From assembly GCA_947044365.1 (NCBI GenBank), contig OX345646.1:3170827-3234826 (forward strand): a stretch of DNA of 64,000 nucleotides, in the 5' to 3' direction. Origin of the DNA: Petrosia ficiformis. Lineage: Eukaryota > Porifera > Demospongiae > Haplosclerida > Petrosiidae. How positions within the stretch are numbered: the stretch's first letter is position 1; each line of letters starts with the position of its first letter. The notes under the pieces were generated by a model. The model ran no database searches and was not told the origin of the DNA. It saw nothing but the letters and a program-made list of their open reading frames with translations. Both the position numbers and the translations under genes were made by a program. This document shows positions 1-12,170 of the stretch, piece after piece.

Positions 1-1189
1 GAATATGTATTAACTACCCTGTGTGAGTGATTTACTACCAATTGGCTTGGAATGTTTGGTAGTGAACCTTTGTGGTAATCTTATTATAAATGGTGATTCT
101 GTTCAAACAGAAAAGGACCAAATGAGCTACTGACAGACTTCATTATGTTATTAGTTTCAGGTTTACATGTAAGGAACTGGTGATGTATTTTCCAGTTGGG
201 CTTGCAAATTTATTTGGCAATTACAGTAAACACAAAAATAGATCTGTAAACTGATTGTATGAGAATTCAGTTTTGTGTATTCACACTACTTTGAATGTTT
301 ATATAGCTATGTGTAAATGTAATTTATTAATCTCAAAAAGGAACTAGCAATGTATTTTTGTACATTAACACTATCTTTAAACATTTACAAGAATGGTTAA
401 AAACGCCTTTCATGATTTAACGAGAAGAAAATGTTTTAAATTGCAACTTTGGTACGTACATTTTGAGATCTATAGTGTCCAGGTAACTGTCTAAGGCTGG
501 TTACAGTACTGAATTCCTCCAAATTGGAAAAGATCAACAAATTACCCTATTGATAATAATGTCTGCTTCACATTAGACGAGTATTTAAAAGCATTTTATT
601 TAAACAAGGAACAATCATGTATATAGGGTATGTATCTAAACCAAAAACTTGAGACTTCTGTGGATATGATAACTGGAGGCCCATAGGTCCAAGGGGTATA
701 TCCACATAAAAATATCAGCTATGAAAGTTGAAAGCAATCAATCCTTTTGTATGTACGCAAAATGATTCTTTTAGGTTAAAGAAAGCTTTAAGTCGCTTTT
801 TTCGAACGTCTTGAATTTCGGGATCTGCATTCTCCTTCCCAAGTTTGATATCCAAATTCAAAAGTACTCATAGTTTTACATGCTAAAATGCTGTGACGTA
901 ATGGCAGTTACTAGGAGATACAACCACAGCAGTCATGACGCAATAGATATTGCAGGATACCAAAATAATTGCATAGCAACTTTAGTACTGGTACGTATTC
1001 GTTCTTCATCTTATGGCTTCCTATCAATACAAGCCATATACAACATGACCTCACCTCGTGGTATACACTCAAATTATATTCATAATCTCTCAGGCTACGC
1101 CTCTGGATTATGAACATTATTTTTGTGTATACCTGATATACCCCTTGCGGTCATGTTCTGTTCTATCTATTACATATACACTAGCTCAC
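1..1189. other. No gene recognised
   Basis: AT-rich sequence. The missing 3' exons of the neighbouring minus-strand kelch gene should lie here or beyond the left edge. A stretch with an acceptor near 1134 on the minus strand is open in the expected phase but does not look like a kelch blade. Another minus-strand stretch near 745-855 is open and charged (ends in KKRLKAFF) but has no clear splice sites. Neither is called. Confidence 0.4.
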
Positions 1190-4100
1190 CAGTAAGTCAG
1201 TCTGGCAACTTGCAGTCATCATAAATATCATAATTTTTTCTTGATGTCTTCCTATCAAAAGTGCTTTATTACCAGGTAATTTAGTAATACTGAATCCAGC
1301 ACAAGGTGGTAGCTTTCCAGTGAAACAAGGAATAGTCCAATGACCTACAGTAATAAAGACATTCACAATGACGTTATATTTTATGTACACCAAATGGTAG
1401 TTCACCGGCAAACTATCTGTCAGAATGTTTCTTGATACTCTTATGGTGATAATATAAGCTGTAACTGCATCGAAGATCAACAAACTTAATTGAAAATCCA
1501 TTGAACTATAATATTTTCAGAATTTTCTAATCAGGCTAACAGTAGCAGTACAGGGATAACCAAGAAAAAGTATACAGAGACAAAGTACTGCATGACTACT
1601 AAGTTTATAATAATGTTGTGAAATTAACTACAACAAAAAATATTACACATTACATACAGCATCAAATTACCTTTTAATTACATAAAAATAAATGAACATA
1701 TCAACATTTAATTATGATGATTTATTAGTATTTCACAACATGATTAGCAATGCAATTATATGTAAAAAAAATTATAAACAGTTTATGCAAGCTATCATAG
1801 GATGGGTAACCTACAAAATTCAAATTCATTTATAATACATACTTGTATTACAAAATGAAAGTAACCTGCACTAGAAAATAAATTGAATATACATGCTTAT
1901 ACCACGGTGCGTGGGCATCACCATGGTAACCTTTGATGTACCACGGGAGATATATGCCCATAACATGCCTAGCTGAGATTTAGTGTTTAGCCACTAATTG
2001 TATTTTCACAGTTTTTACAGTAAATGCTAATTGTATAGTACTATGGTTTCTACTTGACAATAGTGATATCAAATGTGATTTAATTGCATATATATAACAA
2101 CCCGCGAGATAATTGTCTCGGGCTACGTCCTCAACCAATTATCTCGTGGGTGTTATATGCCCATAACTGCCTCCAACTAGGGCTATATCCTATACATATC
2201 TTACAGTTTCTTATCTTGTTGACAAATTACAGATTAGTGTATATCAATTTACGGGGTGGGTTATGTTGCTTTGTTTGGGTGCTTTTTCTTCCATATTAAA
2301 GATATCATAATAATTATTTATGTACATGCTTACCTGAACTAAGTTGGCAGATGTGTTGCTCATTTGTCATGCAACCGTTCTTTCCTTCTATATACTGAAA
2401 ACCAGGACGTTTGATACTTGGTTTTATACCCCTACCACCAACAACCAACACCTTTTGATCTCCAATATTTATCATACCACAGTAACTTTTCTTCATTGGA
2501 CTAGTAGCGCTATTTCCGGAGTTTATGTTACTCCATTCCAATTCTCTAACATCCAGTACATTGAGGCTGTTATGGTAACTTTTATTATCACCGCAATATC
2601 CTCCAAAATAATAGATCTTTGTACCCATGCTGGTAACAGAATATGCAGAAGTACCCGATGGAGGATCACCTGTAACATAAGAAATTAATTATAGATATTT
2701 TTGAGCTGTAAAATTTAAGGCTAGCGGTTGTTGTGGGTTTATAATACCAGTGGGAAAAGTGGTTGAGGATGAAGGCAGACTAATATTTGATTTAAACAAT
2801 CCCTGGGGGTCTGTACTTCACAAGCAGTGTTAATACTTGTGGTCAGTGAGAGGTTCATCAGAGTTAAGTGACACTTAGAATGGTTTTATCACCTTATATA
2901 TAACTCCCGCAGTACATGAAAAGTAGCTGCAGATATACATCATCAGTATGGTTTATTAATAGCTTCCAAATGTACTTAAATCCTTCCTCTCATTTTGTCT
3001 ACAAGATTTAAAAGCTACAGTGGCTTATAAAATTTAATAGCCACAATGGCTTAGAAAGTTTAGGTATAGCTGCAGTGGCTTAGAAAATGTCATGATCACC
3101 ATACAGTCATAACAACCTACATGACCATGTAAATTACAATTTTCACTATTCCTTGCAACTGTAATAACCAAAAAATTAGTTATTTTTACAACTTTATTTT
3201 TGCAGTGCAAGAAGAGCTAGCTACTGCTTTGTCGGCCTTTGAATAGCTTTAGCTATATATACTTTTAGGTAAGCACATCATTGTTTATATGTTTAGTATA
3301 ATAGACAAAGTGTGTAAATGAAATACCTGCACCACACTGCAAAAAAAAAGTTATTTAGTGGTTAGTACAGTTGCAAGGATTTAACAATTAGTTGGTTGTT
3401 CAGGACATACATGTTATACCACAGATACTTTGTAATAATTATAATTATTCATTTATATAGTTAAATCACTATAATTTTAGTTTGCTGTCTACTCATATTT
3501 CATGTCAAAGATTAGTATAATTTATACTAAAGTACATGTAATATCTGCCCATCAAAAAGGTTTGTAAACCTACAAGCACATAATGTAATCTATATTTGGT
3601 GAAGATTAACGTCATAGTGACATACATGCATGTAGTCACAGCATCCTCTATGACAATTGACAAACTAAATTGAAATTCATGCTATTTATTCCAATTACAA
3701 CTGCACTAACCAATAAATGGTTATTTTAATGATTCCTCTTTTGCATTGCATACCATGATTGCAAAGAACTCATGAATAATCATTTGAACATTGCTGGTTG
3801 TTTAAATTTTTGAGACCATTTCATCAGCTTAACGCTACATGCACACATGAACAATAGCTCTCTGTCCTCCAAACTGCACTGCATCACGCAAATACCAGTA
3901 AAATGTAATAATTAAAAAACAGACTTAGTACTCTGCATTCTTGTTACGTAAATATATATATAATATATAATAACCAAATTATCAAGTTGCAAGGAATATA
4001 GCATAAATTTCAATTTATTTTTCCATACAGATTGTTATTGCTATATACACTAGAATGTGTTTGCAGGCTATAGTTTCCAAACCCTTTTGTGGCTATAACT

Positions 4101-4596
4101 GCCAGATAGAATTACTTAAAGTGGTAAATTGTTGGAATGAAATATGAGTAGATAATACTATAAAATTATAGTGCTTCAAGAATAAAGTAGTTATATGGCA
4201 TTAGCGTGTGTGTGTGTCCATAATAATGTAACACCCAACTAAATATTGCAACTGTATTGTTAAACAAATAAATTAGTTACTTTTAACAGTTTTGTTTTTG
4301 AATTTTTCAGTTTGTGCATGCATGCATCTTAAGATTGAACCTTTTGTCTGTTTCTCTGTCCATTCAGCTGATTGTAGGTTAAATATATCAATTTTAGATG
4401 TCGAATTTCTTTGCTGCTGCTGCTGTACATGTTCTTGTCTTGAAATTGATTCTTTACCCCAGAGATACAAATTATCACCAATGACGACTGTGCTATGATA
4501 AGCGCTGCGAGCAGGACATCTAGGGCCGTTAGAACCAGTAGCTTCTTCATCGGGTACTGCTGTAACCATAACTTCTTCAGTGACTTCAGCCATCAT
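1190..4596 (-). CDS. Kelch-repeat protein, 5' three exons (3' end missing)
   Basis: Three exons read on the minus strand: 4596-4281, 2669-2334 and 1344-1190. Each is bounded by GT/AG sites (donors GTAACT, GTAAGC, GTGAGC), and their phases match (1, 1, then 0), giving 269 codons in one frame. The start is the first of two adjacent ATGs at 4596. The protein shows kelch beta-propeller features: an HSTVVIGDNLYLWG blade in exon 1, KIYYFGGY followed later by KVLVVGGRG in exon 2, and a CAGFSITKLPGNKALLIG strand in exon 3. A glutamine run (QQQQQ) sits in a loop of exon 1. Kelch propellers are protein-interaction scaffolds; no BTB or other partner domain is visible, so no specific role is assigned. 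Downstream exons and a stop were not found, so this is a 5' part of a gene or a decaying copy. The second intron of about 1.6 kb holds inverted-repeat and minisatellite sequence. Confidence 0.72.
2090..2157. repeat. Imperfect hairpin
   Basis: Two arms of about 23 bases (ATATAACAACCCGCGAGATA and, inverted, ATCTCGTGGGTGTTATAT) flank a loop of about 20 bases. The arms have a few mismatches. It lies between kelch exons 3 and 2 and may be the remains of a foldback MITE. Confidence 0.5.
3008..3090. repeat. Minisatellite, AGCCACAATGGCTTAGAAAA-type units (3 copies)
   Basis: Three degenerate units of about 25-28 bases, each with the short palindrome AGCC-ACAAT-GGCT followed by TAGAAAA. The same unit is repeated about seven times at 27644-27826, inside a kinase intron. 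Confidence 0.6.
3138..3400. repeat. Foldback (inverted-repeat) element in kelch intron
   Basis: The left arm around 3145-3210 (ATTCCTTGCAACTGTAATAA to TTTTTGCAGTG) recurs inverted around 3330-3395 (CACTGCAAAAA to AGTACAGTTGCAAGGAT). The right arm lacks about a dozen bases. A further copy of the left arm is at about 42030-42105, so this is an interspersed family, probably MITE-like. No target duplication was identified. Confidence 0.5.
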
Positions 4597-5690
4597 GCAC
4601 TACATGAAGTCCAGTGAAATTGCTACAATTTTATTGCACTGGGGTGGCCCTGGGATTTTCCCCGAGATTTTCCCTGAGATTTTCCCGTTGTCTTTCCACA
4701 CAGGCGCCCAAAATTTCCGCGCAGACTAAACGACTCACCTAAAATTACTTTCAATATCTTTTAAAAAGGAAGCAGTTACTCTGCAAAACTGTAGTCTGGT
4801 GTCGCCACAACAGACTACTGCAGTTAATGAAACTGCGCTGAGTGTGCTCCACCCTCGACAACTTGATTGTATAGAACCATAGGGATAGGAAGGAACAAGG
4901 TAGACTAAAGTCCCAAACTTTAATCTTAATTAAAGAAGGGTCTTAGCCTCCTCCAACTAATTTCATCGTCTCTCAGATTGCAATCTCACGAGAGCTACAT
5001 TCTTCATTGTTAAACATGTTTTGGTCAGATTTTCTAAAATTAGTCCTACCTGATCCTTAATAGTGTAACTATATACACATGGTTCCTACATTTTAGGCCA
5101 TTTAAAGGCATGCATATAATTATATCCCCATAATTATGCTAAGGAATTGTTTCTGTATTTTAACGAACATGTTTTCCTAGACAATTTTAAAACTTATTCA
5201 TGGATGTCATTGTTTATTTATTGTTTATTCATTGTTTATTCATTGTTTATTTCTGTTCCTACCATTATAGAAATACAAGACAATAGCTGTCTAGTTGCTC
5301 GGCCACTAGCCACTCAAAACTGTATCAAACAAATTATCTTGCACTTTGCAACTACTGTGTCAACTGTCAAATGACAGTCAGTTGAAAGTTGATACAGTAG
5401 TACAATAATAAAAAAACGTTTTTGATCATAATTAAAATTACCAAATTAATGTACATGCAAAATTATATATACAACAAGAATTTATAATTAGTATCACACA
5501 TAATTATATAGATTTGCTCATTTTGATTTTGCTAGATATGGATTGTGAGGAGATTAGAAATTATTGCTATGTTTAAAAGTGTTGCTAAGTATCTGGTAAT
5601 ATAAGCTAATTATGCATAATTTACAACAATAAACAACCTTCAATTAACCTTCAATCTTATGCTCTCAAGGTTAAAGCCGGTTCATGTCGG
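4597..5690. other. Intergenic, nothing recognised
   Basis: Region upstream of the kelch gene start. It holds a short imperfect TTTATTCATTG repeat near 5213-5250 and AT-rich sequence. No supported exon was seen on either strand. Confidence 0.4.
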
Positions 5691-5693
5691 TTC

Positions 5694-5807
5694 ATGGATA
5701 TAAAAAATCCTGAATTTATGCCTTTCCACAATGCACTAAACAATACCTCCAAAAAGCTTTTAAGTGAAGGAATTGGTGCATCAAAAAAGCAGGCTAGAAT
5801 TGTAACA
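5694..5807 (+). pseudogene. DUF3504-type gene fragment
   Basis: A 38-codon stretch (from MDIKNPEF to QARIVT) matches, in order, a segment of the DUF3504-type gene at 52886-53794: FHNAL against LHAAI, LSEGIGASKKQARIVT against LEGIGTEVKHASIIS. Homology ends abruptly in both directions; the remaining codons to 5915 are AT-rich and not recognisable. DUF3504 is the tyrosine-recombinase-related domain of ZMYM2/QRICH1/KIAA1958-type proteins, thought to derive from Crypton transposons. This is a small relic, not a working gene. Confidence 0.55.
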
Positions 5808-6007
5808 TCTCATTTATTATTATTGTTGAGTTATTTATCATTAAAATCAAAAATTAAAATGCAATGTACTGAGAATGCGCAGTACGTGAGGTTGTATATG
5901 CAGTGCTTCAGCTAAATATATACCTGAAAATAGGTATATATACTACCTAGGGCATTAAATGGAATATAGGACAAGGTATGCAATTTTATCACGTGGAAAT
6001 ATACTCA

Positions 6008-6009
6008 TG

Positions 6010-6043
<34 letters not shown>

Positions 6044-6060
6044 TGATATATATATATATT
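6008..6060. repeat. (AT)n microsatellite
   Basis: Two runs of AT dinucleotides separated by a short ACATATAATG interruption. Confidence 0.9.
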
Positions 6061-6468
6061 ATAGCATATATATAATTATACATAATTATATTATATATAA
6101 TAATTACATAATTCAGGGCTGAAAAGGGTTACTTGTGAATAATCTAGGGTTATTTGCTCTTATAAATTATTAAAAGAGAAGTTCAAAAGCTATAGTTTCT
6201 CTAATAGGGCATTGTATTAGCAAATCATGATTATTACACATGTAAAAAAGCAGACAGAGATGGAGCCCAGAAAAAAAAACTTTCGGGACTCCTATTGTGA
6301 AAGTACACACCAAAATGTTTCGGATAATGAAATTTCATAAGGGACATGATCAATTATTTATAATAGTCTATTGAAATCCACACCCTATCAAATGTTACAA
6401 CCACATGAGTGACACCCAGTGACCGACCACTGGTTTCAGCATTGAGGTCATAGGTTAGTTTAAATTAC

Positions 6469-6624
6469 AAACCAAAGACCGTGGCCACCAATTTCATCAC
6501 TCTTCATGGTAGCTATTCTGTCAGGACTACAAGGTGGTGTGGCATATACATTATCCTTGGTTTCCCATCTTTCCCCACCAAAATGAATTTGTCCAGTGCA
6601 GTCATTAATAATTAGTTCTTTCTT
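6469..6624 (-). CDS. Orphan exon, unrecognised protein
   Basis: On the minus strand an acceptor (TTATGTTTGCAG) at 6625 opens a 156-base, phase-0 stretch of 52 codons that ends at a GTAATT donor. The translation begins KKELIINDCTGQIHFGGERW and ends DEIGGHGLWF. It is rich in Gly, Trp and Cys, unlike chance AT-rich reading frames. I do not recognise the family, and no partner exon was found between 4.6 and 8 kb. It could be one exon of an otherwise unseen gene or a relic. Confidence 0.3.
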
Positions 6625-7847
6625 CTGCAAACATAATAAATTTTTTTAAAAACAATGCTCACATCAAACTATGTTATGTGGAAAACCAATAATAATATTA
6701 TATATTATATAGAATTACAATTATATATGTGACATATGAATAAGACAAAATCATCTCATTTTCCCAAATCCCAGAAAAACAATTTCAGTCACTGTGTGAC
6801 TGATCTTTTTACTGATTTACTTTTAATGTAAACACTGTGGTTTCACACATTCTAAATTTACAAGTAGATCCTTCAGATTATCAAAAAAGAGGGGGGGCTA
6901 GCACACTAGCTTTCATAAGCAGACAGGGATGTGGGGTGTGGTACATCCAAGATCCAGTGCATTGCAGTTTAAATTCAGTATTCTACTAAGTTGGCCCTTT
7001 CTCACAGAAAGTTGTAAAATTACAACCTTATAAAACTGAAAAGGGTAACTAAACATGTATAGAGTGCATAAAATTTCGGCCGCATTTTTTTTCAGTAGTC
7101 TTTACTTCTTTTTTTTTTCTGAATTTTTTTGGCCTAAGTCTTTTATTCTATACTAGTTCTATATTAGGTTAAAATTTTGAGGCCCCAGCTACATCTGTAT
7201 TTGACATCGATATTGCCCATTATCGATGATGTCATTTCCTGTAAACATGACAACCAAACAACACTTGTGTGTTAATCTATTATAGAAAGGCCAGAGATTT
7301 CATGCTGTCTTATGAAAATGGTGTCACTGATGCTCTGAAAGTATTTGAGGAAGTAAAACAGTACAAATCTCATTACTGTGTACCGCAAATATGTAATTAA
7401 AAGGTTGTGTATAATCGGCATCACATATTTCCATAATAATTATTAGTTCATATTTTAAAATTTCCTCTCACATATGTTTCCATTATATAGTTCTTTAGAA
7501 TTACAAAAAAAATACCAGTCCCAGTTCCAATAATAGCTATGTCTTTAAAACTTTTGCAATTTTTCAATGTTTTTGCTCATCTATATAGGAAAGAAATTTG
7601 TTTTACAATGACAACATAAAAAAAGTTTGGTGGTAACACAATGCTGGAGTAATAGGCCAAAAACTGTTTTAATTGCATTATATATTAATAGAAGTGTGTC
7701 TTTTACGGACATTATCTGAAATTTTAAACATGCATGTGTTACAAATCTACTACTCTTTAAAATTTGATGACAATAGTTCACAATAACTTTCACCCAAATA
7801 ATTGAATCACATCAACTGCACTATATATTATATAAACATACATCGAC

Positions 7848-7878
7848 CCCATGGGAAAGCAATCATAGGGGCCATAAA
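7848..7878. repeat. Short dispersed repeat, copy 1
   Basis: A 31-base block (GGGAAAGCAATCATAGGG core) recurs in opposite orientation at 33675-33720. The second copy carries an extra GGCCCTACGGGCC palindrome. Likely the end of a dispersed element. Confidence 0.4.
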
Positions 7879-8070
7879 TAATTAATTAATTAATTTTACT
7901 GAAGTTAATTAATTAAACTTTCATTTAAGCCATGATCAATTTTGTATTAATTTTGTTGATTGCGACAATTCATTAATTTTCATTACATAATTTGACCAAA
8001 TAAAAAAAATGTCACAAAATATACAACAATATTTCATACAAATGCTGTTTAACTATATAGAATATACTGC

Positions 8071-8852
8071 TCATATAGATGTTGTCATTGGATCATCAAG
8101 CTGCATAATTTTTGCAAAATCCATCAATACTTCACCATAGAATAGAACATCAATATAATGATCACTACCAACATCAATCTGTATGATACATGATAGAATG
8201 TCATTTCAAATAATTGTATTAGTAGACTATGATCAAAATTGAATAATATGCACAGGTATCTGTTATGTAATATAATAACTTACTCTTACAACAATTTCTG
8301 TATCTTTTCTGATGTACAACTTTGCTACAAATGTTGAGTATTTTCTGTTAGTCATTTTCCCAACATCAAATTTTTTCTAAAAGTAATTTAATGAATTACT
8401 GTTACTATAATTATGTGAATTCAAATGAGAGGACAATCAGTAACTCTGGACAATGCAATATAATTTAAAGACAGGATTTTTTTTTCACCAGTGCTAGTAC
8501 TAGTGTTAAAATAGTAGTAGAGTCTCGAGTAGAGTGCACTATTAGATATATAAACACCAAAGGGTAGGTGTAATGTTTGAACTACACTTCTTTTTTTTTG
8601 AGATTTTGGGGTGTAATTAAATTTATTAGACATAATTTATTATAATTTTATACTATAATTAAAATAATTACATTTTTTCCTTTACCGTGTTGTCAAAGAT
8701 TAATCATCAAGTGGGACCGTTTACTTATATTTATGTATTCACAAATCAATTTCTATTACCTTTCGAACCAGGTTCTGTATCTCCTTTGTAACAGGCTTTG
8801 GTTTAACAACATTCTGTATTTTGTCTATGCAAGAGCAATCACAATCTTCCAT
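8071..8852 (-). CDS. Stefin-like (cystatin family) protein, three exons
   Basis: Exons on the minus strand: 8852-8760 (31 codons), 8376-8284 (31 codons) and 8178-8071 (35 codons plus TGA), all phase 0 with clean GTAA.../...AG sites. The 97-residue product has stefin length and no signal peptide. Residues 16-31 (KPKPVTKEIQNLVRKK) match the stefin first-helix segment. KVKL-like strands follow, and IDVGSDHYIDVLFYGEVL matches the stefin strand with consensus KVxxGxxxYxHLxVF. Both introns fall where introns interrupt vertebrate stefin genes: within or after the helix, and just before the VxVGD strand. Stefins are cytosolic inhibitors of papain-like cathepsins. The inhibitory QVVAG loop is replaced here by YIRKD, the N-terminal glycine is absent, and the second hairpin lacks its Leu-Pro. 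Inhibition is therefore doubtful; it may be a divergent or repurposed stefin. Confidence 0.65.
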
Positions 8853-9071
8853 TCTGAGCTTCAGTGAAACTGACTAACAGTGACTATGATAAAATGTAGC
8901 ATTGCTTGCCTCTCTTTTATCCTCTATAGAAGCCCCTTAAACTAAAATGGTGTATGTGTAATATTATGCGCTCTTGATTTATGTATGACAGTATATTTAT
9001 CACCTTTTGTATAATATATTATCTATATAATTATACATATATGCACATACATACATGTGTACATAATGGCT

Positions 9072-9970
9072 TCACTATTCAAAAATTACCCCTTTCCTTC
9101 TCCTAACTAGTAATAAGAATTTTTGTTATCTCAATTATGTACAATCACAATTCAGAAAGACTATACATTCTATAGATTCTTGTCTTCTAATGTGGGAGAA
9201 GGAAACATACCTGATTATTAAATTATTCGTTCTTATTTGATTCTCCATGCATTTGAAAGCAATCCTACACGTAACACATAGCATGTCAGCATCACATTAG
9301 ACTGACAGATTTCATATCAGTTGATAAATGGCATTTATCAATAATTTGTATACCATAACCAAAATAAGTTCTTGTCTAAAAGAGGGTTTAATTGAACCCT
9401 GGCCCGCTGCCTACATGCCAGTAATCTTGAAGCATGTCACTCACTCTTGATTTATGAACATATACATGTGTGTAATTCACAGCATAATTTATCAGCTTTT
9501 ATAAATTTATATTAAATACTCATATGTACATACATATTATACTTATTATAATCATTCCACTATTCAAAAATTACCCTTTTCCTTCTCTTAAATAGTAATA
9601 AGAAATTGTGTTATCTCAACTATGTACAATCACAATTCAGAAAGACTACATTCTTTCTTATAATCATAAATTCTTATCTCCTAATGTGTTATGAATTGGA
9701 GAAGGAAATATATACCTGATTATTAAATTGTTCGTTCTTATTTGATTCTCTATGCATTTGAAAGCAATAAATCATTTCTCCTGACCTAGTCAGGCATGTC
9801 CTGATCTTTGCGTGGATGAAACGAACCACACCTAGATCATTCAAGATAGCATGCCAGCAGCACATTAGACTGATAGATTTCATAGCAGTTGATAGAACAC
9901 TAACTGTGCATTTATCAAAAATTTGTATGAACCCTGCTGCCTACAAGCCTGCAATCTTGAAGCACGTCAA
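9072..9970. repeat. Tandem duplication, period about 485 bp
   Basis: Sequence from about 9072-9440 (starting TCACTATTCAAAAATTACC) is repeated at about 9557-9970 with high similarity. The second copy contains about 60 extra bases between the AAAGCAAT and ATAGCATG landmarks. Both lie upstream of the minus-strand stefin start. No convincing coding exon was seen in either copy. Confidence 0.7.
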
Positions 9971-10859
9971 CACATGCACATGGAATTTGTTTTATATAGC
10001 TGCCACCTCTACGTTAGATCAATATGATCAATAATCACTCTGGAAACTGAAGAATATTCACAAAATAATGTTTAATTATCACCAAAATAATTATAAGCAC
10101 TATGATTCTGATTAAAAATATTGGATAATTAATTACAGATATATTATAGATTCCATATTTACCTGTTGCTCCTATATTTTAAGGTAATGCTATAGACTGT
10201 TGGTTGGAATTGTAATTATTGATTCGAATCTGTTGTATTAATTTTACTAGTGAACAAATTACAATTGTTGATACAGAACTGAACTGAACTGACTACACTT
10301 ATATACAGAAACCAAGGAATGTTCTAGAATATTCAAGATTATACAAGTTCTAACAAGCCTAGAAATAAATGTGCAAAGTAAGCAAAACCACAAACACATT
10401 AAGTACACTAACAAGTAACAATAAAGTCAATTTACTACTACAACAGAATCCTGTATTGCTGACAGTAATCTTATACAGCCAATCAGATTACAGAAAACAC
10501 GTCATGTGACTTAAATATCAAACATTAATTATGCATTACTTATTACACACTTCGTTATCAACGTGCAAATCTATCTAATTAATGAGTGCAAACAGTTAGC
10601 TATAAGAAATTAAAATAAAATACATAAAGATAGACTGAAACACTAGTTGCCTCTGGAATCCTCAGTCACATAAAAGATTTTATGAAACTCTAAGCAACAA
10701 AAGTTTCTATAAAGTATTGCATGTAGCTAGGGATGATATTATTTGTGCAATAGAAGAAAGATTATACCTTCACTGTTTACTAGCTACAAGTCAACTACTG
10801 TTCATGAAGAATCATGGCATGTGCAGTAGATTTAGAATTAACTAGCCTCCCCTCCCCCA

Positions 10860-10905
10860 CACATTGTCAATCAACCCTGACTGCCAAGAAAGAAGTATAG
10901 AGGAG
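10860..10905 (+). promoter_or_regulatory. Possible 5' UTR exon of the ankyrin gene
   Basis: A GAGGAG|GTGAGT donor at about 10905 and a TTTTCATACAG acceptor at about 12134, 36 bases before the ankyrin ATG, could define a 1.2-kb intron in the 5' UTR. The transcription start is not known. Confidence 0.3.
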
Positions 10906-11009
10906 GTGAGTATTGTAATTATGATTATGTTAAATTTCATCATAGAGTTAGGATCATTCAGATATATTTCTTAATTACTTGTTAGCTATAATTATCATGA
11001 GCATTATGT

Positions 11010-11011
<2 letters not shown>

Positions 11012-11062
<51 letters not shown>
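11012..11062. repeat. (AT)25 microsatellite
   Basis: Uninterrupted alternating AT run, inside the putative 5' UTR intron of the ankyrin gene. Confidence 0.95.
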
Positions 11063-11063
<1 letters not shown>

Positions 11064-12170
11064 CTCTAGGTAATGGTAATAATGTATGTTTGGTAAAAAG
11101 GGTATAGATAACAATTATCACTTAATAATAAAGCAAATATATATATTTTGGCCATTTTTACCTGCATGCATATTAGTTAGACTGTGTTGTTAGCTAATAG
11201 CTAATAGGTTTTGAAAGCATTAATTTTAGGTATATATATAGTGCATAATAATCTAGCATTAGACACAAATAAAAATGGTGTATGCAAGAGTGACATTATA
11301 ACCTAGCAACACTGAGTGTAGAAATAGCAAATCACTGTAAGAGATTCTTTATAAGAAATGGGTGGGTTAGTAATACGAACAGCTGTCATAGTATATCTCA
11401 ATGACCTTATTTAATTCTATCATCTCTAGGATCAAGGGGCGTGCCCCCTATGATTGAGAGCTTTAGCCCTTAAGGAATGTCCTGATAATTATTTGTCTAA
11501 CTAAACAAATATCAACTACATTAATTATAATCATAATTACGTATTAGTCAAAGTGTTAATATTCATTTTATATAATTATTGGGGTGAACCTGAAATCGCT
11601 TTATACCATGTATGTATATATGTATGTGTCATACATAATAGTTTATGATCTATTTACCCACATAAATATACTTAATACACGACTATGTCTGAACCATCTC
11701 AGGCTCACCCTACAATATTACTGCATTCATATAATTATATACAAAACCAAGGCTGTATTACCATATATACCATGTATAGAATATATCTGTTCACTATTTC
11801 AAACTGATTATGGGTTCTCTGTTATTACACAGAAACCATAAGTTATTACACAGAAGCTATGTATATGGACAAAAGAATTTTGTTTATTCCTCATTATTTT
11901 CCATGTATTGGTTATTAGATTAGCATAGCATTATGAAATTATGAAGATTCAATACAGTTTAGTGAATGAAAGTAAATTTAAAGCTTTGAGTAGCTGAGCT
12001 TTAAAAGAGACATGTGTAGTAGTATTAACATTGTTCAGTGGAAAATATTGTATGTATATCATCAATAATTGTTTAAGTGTAGTAGTAGTAACCATGTTGA
12101 ATGAAATTAGTAATTGTAATTACTTTTCATACAGGATTATTGTATTTGTTGAGAAATACCCCACATAATA

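Noticed and set aside
7290..7390. Possible plus-strand terminal exon after TCTATTATAG
   Set aside because: The frame (ARDFMLSYENGVTDALKVFE...) looks protein-like, but there is no upstream exon or known family, so support is too thin for a call.
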